Shown here: piece after piece, positions 61,464-64,000 of the stretch
Layout of the letters: the number at the start of each line of letters is the position of its first letter
Numbering within the stretch: position 1 is the stretch's first letter
From: Lacrimispora algidixylanolytica
GTDB taxonomy: Bacteria; Bacillota; Clostridia; Lachnospirales; Lachnospiraceae
Reading direction: 5' to 3'
DNA length: 64,000 nt
Assembly: GCF_003609635.1 (NCBI RefSeq)
Contig: NZ_MCIA01000010.1
Coordinates: 1-64,000 of the forward strand
Position numbers and translations under genes: made by a program
Notes under the pieces: model-generated
What the model was told of the DNA's origin: nothing
Databases searched by the model: none
The model's input: only the letters and a program-made list of their open reading frames with translations

Positions 61464-61570
61464 TTTACTATGACCCTGAATATTAGGTATAATAAAGATA
61501 TTGTTATTTTTAAAATAGTTTGTAACGAACCGGTGGATTTGGGCACTTATTAACGGAAAGGATGAGTGAC

Positions 61571-62059
61571 ATGGATTCAATGGATGAAATATATCGCAGG
61601 CATTCCAAGATGATATACTATTTTTTGTTATCAAAAGTGAATGACCCAGATCTTGCGGAAGAATTAACTCAGGAGACCTTCTACCAGGCTTTAAAAAGCT
61701 TTCATACCTTTGAAGGAAGAAGCAGTGTGTCTACCTGGCTGTGCGGAATCTCAGGCCATGTATACCAAACATGGTGCAGAAAACAGAAATTTACGGTTGA
61801 ACTAGACTCGGCGGCAGAAGTGGCCCAGGATACGCCATTGGAGAAAACCGTTTTTCTGGAATGGGATAGTAAGGAGATATTAAAGCACCTGCATTCTTTA
61901 AAGGATCCCATGAGAGAAGTAATGTATCTAAGGCTCATAGGGAATCTCTCTTTTTTGGACATTGGAGAGATTATGGAGAAAAGTGAAAACTGGGCAAGAG
62001 TTAACTTTTACCGTGGGAAAGAGAAAATAATTGAGGAGGTAAGAAAAAATGAGAAATGA
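61571..62059 (+). CDS. ECF-type RNA polymerase sigma factor
   Basis: The product is 162 aa. Region 2 is NDPDLAEELTQETFYQALKS, with FEGRSSVSTWLCGI; region 4 is LKDPMREVMYLRLIGNLSFL, with IGEIMEKSENWARVNFYRGK. I chose the ATG at 61571, with GGAAAGG 9 bases upstream; the ATG at 61562 touches that site. It overlaps the anti-sigma gene by 11 bases. The regulon is unknown. Confidence 0.93.
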   Translation: MDSMDEIYRRHSKMIYYFLLSKVNDPDLAEELTQETFYQALKSFHTFEGRSSVSTWLCGISGHVYQTWCRKQKFTVELDSAAEVAQDTPLEKTVFLEWDSKEILKHLHSLKDPMREVMYLRLIGNLSFLDIGEIMEKSENWARVNFYRGKEKIIEEVRKNEK

Positions 62060-63005
62060 GATACCTTGTGAAGTCATAGAAGATTTGCTTCCATTGTATG
62101 TAGATAATTTGACTCAGAGTGGAACCAATCAAATCATAAAAGAACATTTAAAAGAATGCGAGAGCTGTCTTATAAAGTATGAAAATATGACAGGCCAGAT
62201 GGGGAAAGAAGAGCTTAAAGAGGAAGCTCCACAAGCAGAAATAGATTATTTGAAAAAAATCAAGCGTAAAAACCAGAATAAAATTGTCCTTGCTACCCTA
62301 TCTACGATTTTAATAGGAGCTGCTATCATACTTGCAAAGGTCTTTCTAATTGGATCTCCGATTGGGGATTACCAGACAATAGCGGAGGCAGCAGGTGGAA
62401 AACTAAGGATAACAGGGGAAATTAGCGACACAAGCAAGGCCTTTCGCCGTTATGAAATCAAAGACGGAGCGCTGGTGATTTATGGGACCCGTTCTTCGTT
62501 CCTAAACCATAGGAGACAATTTACACTGGAGTATGAATTAAACCAGGGTGACATTTTGGTCAATGGAGATCTGGTGAAAGCCGATGGAACCATTATAACA
62601 GAAAAGGCCCAAAACCTTTATAAACATAAAAATCCATACGTTGGCGGAATGCCAGGCAATGCAACCTTGGCAGGTATTCTGGAAATATATCCAAACCTGG
62701 GAAGCTTCACAAATGAGCTTCAGACATCATATGAGCCATATGGCTGGACGTTGCGTTTTGAACATGAGGTGCTTCCTTCCAACCAGATGAAATTTGACTC
62801 CATGATGGAATCCTATGCAACAGTCTTATTGGCATTAATCGACAACTGCGGTGGAATCACCTGGACGTATCAAAGCGGAGATGAGAGCGTAAGTAGAACC
62901 TTTACTTTGCATAACGCAAATGAAAGGGTTGAACAGGATGTGAAAACATTTTCAGTCAGTCCCGAAAGAGTCCAAGAGCTTTTAAATTTATTAAATATTA
63001 AGTAG
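62049..63005 (+). CDS. Membrane anti-sigma factor with zinc-finger domain
   Basis: The product is 318 aa. Residues 1-45 are a zf-HC2-type domain: Cys7 in IPCEVIEDLLPLYVD, then His33, Cys37 and Cys40 in EHLKECESC. One membrane segment lies at about 79-97 (VLATLSTILIGAAIILA). The 220-residue outer domain has no recognised family. The start lies inside the sigma gene with GAGGAGG 8 bases upstream. It should hold the sigma factor at the membrane until an outside signal arrives. Confidence 0.88.
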   Translation: MRNEIPCEVIEDLLPLYVDNLTQSGTNQIIKEHLKECESCLIKYENMTGQMGKEELKEEAPQAEIDYLKKIKRKNQNKIVLATLSTILIGAAIILAKVFLIGSPIGDYQTIAEAAGGKLRITGEISDTSKAFRRYEIKDGALVIYGTRSSFLNHRRQFTLEYELNQGDILVNGDLVKADGTIITEKAQNLYKHKNPYVGGMPGNATLAGILEIYPNLGSFTNELQTSYEPYGWTLRFEHEVLPSNQMKFDSMMESYATVLLALIDNCGGITWTYQSGDESVSRTFTLHNANERVEQDVKTFSVSPERVQELLNLLNIK

Positions 63006-63176
63006 GTCAGAGGCATTTATCAACCTCTCAGAAACTGTTTTTTCTTGAAAGAGTAGAGATGAATGGTATAGCATGGATGGAAAAAAGGTATTATAATGAT
63101 GTTGTGCTATCAATGTCTGAATTCATACGAGGTACAATAGGAAAAAGAAAAACAGCATACATGCGGGAGGTATTTG

Positions 63177-64000
63177 ATGCAGACATTTAAGGAGTTGTAT
63201 GAAAGTACGGTTAAATCAGTATTGGATGGGGAATCAGCCACACCAGAGGCAGGAGATTACGATCCCTATCACCTGGATTGTCTGTTAAATCCAGAGAAAA
63301 ATCCCATTGTAATAAGAACTGGGAAATGTACCTGTTCCAAGAAAGAAAAATGTGACTGCCTGGAGCGTTGTCCTTTTGGAGCTTTGAGCATGGGAAAAGA
63401 TGGAGTTGAAGTGGACCCAGAGTTATGTTTGGGGTGCGATAATTGCATCGAAGGGTGTGCCAAGGAAAAGCTTACTGCTAGTACAGATATCATTCCAGCT
63501 CTAAAAGCGGTCAGAGGCGCAAAAGGACTTGTTTATGCCATGATCGCACCGGCATTTTTAGGCCAGTTTACAAAGGACGTGACTCCTGGTAAACTACGAA
63601 ATGCCTTGAAAGAAGTAGGATTTGATGGAATGCTTGAAGTTGCTTTGTTCGCAGATATTTTGACCTTAAAAGAAGCATTGGAGTTTGACAAAAATATTAT
63701 TAACGATGGAGATTTTCAATTAACAAGCTGCTGTTGTCCTATGTGGATTGGCATGATTCGTAAGGTATATCATCAGTTGCTTCCTCATGTGCCTGGTTCT
63801 GTATCTCCTATGGTAGCTTGTGCCAAGGTTGTGAAAGCGCTTCACCCAGATGCCATGACCATATTTATAGGTCCTTGCCTTGCAAAGAAGGCAGAAGCAA
63901 GAGAAAAGGACCTGGTGGGAATTGTTGATTACGTACTTACGTTCCAGGAAATAAAAAATATATTTGATGCTCTGGGAATTGATCCTGCTTCTATGGAAGA
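63177..64000 (+). CDS. [FeFe]-hydrogenase-like protein, 5' part
   Basis: The gene runs off the window; 274 codons are visible. CGGGAGG lies 6 bases before the ATG. The N-terminal part has a ferredoxin-like set: Cys51, 53, 59, 61 and 65, then CLGCDNCIEGC (Cys84, 87, 90, 94). H-cluster-like motifs follow, TSCCCPMW (residues 183-190) and IGPCLAKKAEA (231-241), in place of the usual TSCCPxW and MPCxxKxxE. This fits the atypical groups of [FeFe] hydrogenases, possibly sensory. The third motif would lie beyond the window. Confidence 0.8.
   Translation, partial: MQTFKELYESTVKSVLDGESATPEAGDYDPYHLDCLLNPEKNPIVIRTGKCTCSKKEKCDCLERCPFGALSMGKDGVEVDPELCLGCDNCIEGCAKEKLTASTDIIPALKAVRGAKGLVYAMIAPAFLGQFTKDVTPGKLRNALKEVGFDGMLEVALFADILTLKEALEFDKNIINDGDFQLTSCCCPMWIGMIRKVYHQLLPHVPGSVSPMVACAKVVKALHPDAMTIFIGPCLAKKAEAREKDLVGIVDYVLTFQEIKNIFDALGIDPASME

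Overview
The window is a chromosomal stretch from a low-to-moderate GC Firmicute, most probably a Lachnospiraceae-type Clostridium (Lacrimispora-like). This rests on the S10-spc-alpha gene order running straight into ecfA1-ecfA2-ecfT-truA-rplM-rpsI, AGGAGG-type ribosome binding sites, sigma-A promoters with TATAAT-like -10 boxes, a T-box on tyrS, zinc-type S14, an inserted L17, and cell-wall-binding repeat proteins. The species call is inference; no 16S rRNA gene is present.

Layout. 1-6330: an IS1182-type transposase remnant, a secreted subtilisin-like protease, a small disordered protein, nanE with an RpiR regulator, a membrane acyltransferase convergent with an rRNA-type methyltransferase, and a 71-residue protein that is 30% cysteine. 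6424-7848: a secreted cell-wall-binding repeat protein. 8001-25179: one long ribosomal cluster, rpsJ through rplQ, including secY, adk, map, a KOW protein, infA, rpmJ and rpoA. Promoters lie before rpsJ and before rpmJ, and the longer intergenic gaps are structured. 25230-27664: two more secreted repeat proteins, inserted between rplQ and the ECF transporter genes. 27692-32543: ecfA1, ecfA2, ecfT, truA with an extra C-terminal domain, then rplM-rpsI behind their own promoter. 32809-35912: a BglG/LicT-type antiterminator with a RAT-terminator site, an EIIA and a NagE-type EIICB, forming a self-contained amino-sugar PTS operon.

35913-64000 is accessory. It holds a transglutaminase-like protein, a decayed HxlR regulator beside a possible aldo/keto reductase remnant, and a transsulfuration gene pair. 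An archaeal-type aspartyl-tRNA synthetase (441 aa) follows, preceded by a short leader peptide and an attenuator. Then come a PadR regulator with a membrane protein, a Co/Ni ECF transporter, a nitroreductase, T-box-controlled tyrS, a MerR regulator, a histidine-phosphatase/NUDIX chimera, an aminoglycoside adenylyltransferase homologue, an HTH-methyltransferase fusion, a MarR regulator with a BAAT-type hydrolase, two 5'-truncated genes joined end to end, a secreted GH93-like/ricin protein, acetyltransferases, a C39-like peptidase, an ECF sigma/anti-sigma pair, and the start of an atypical [FeFe]-hydrogenase-like gene.

The strongest candidate for an undescribed system is the leader of the aspartyl-tRNA synthetase gene (40310-40634). 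A consensus promoter is followed by a 19-codon ORF with three consecutive Asp codons, then a set of mutually exclusive hairpins ending in a terminator. Their geometry fits ribosome-mediated attenuation that senses charged tRNA-Asp (possibly tRNA-Asn). The second is a related structured element placed immediately after rpsH and again after rpsM, with a compensated base pair in its best-conserved hairpin. All calls come from reading the sequence; no database search or folding program was run.
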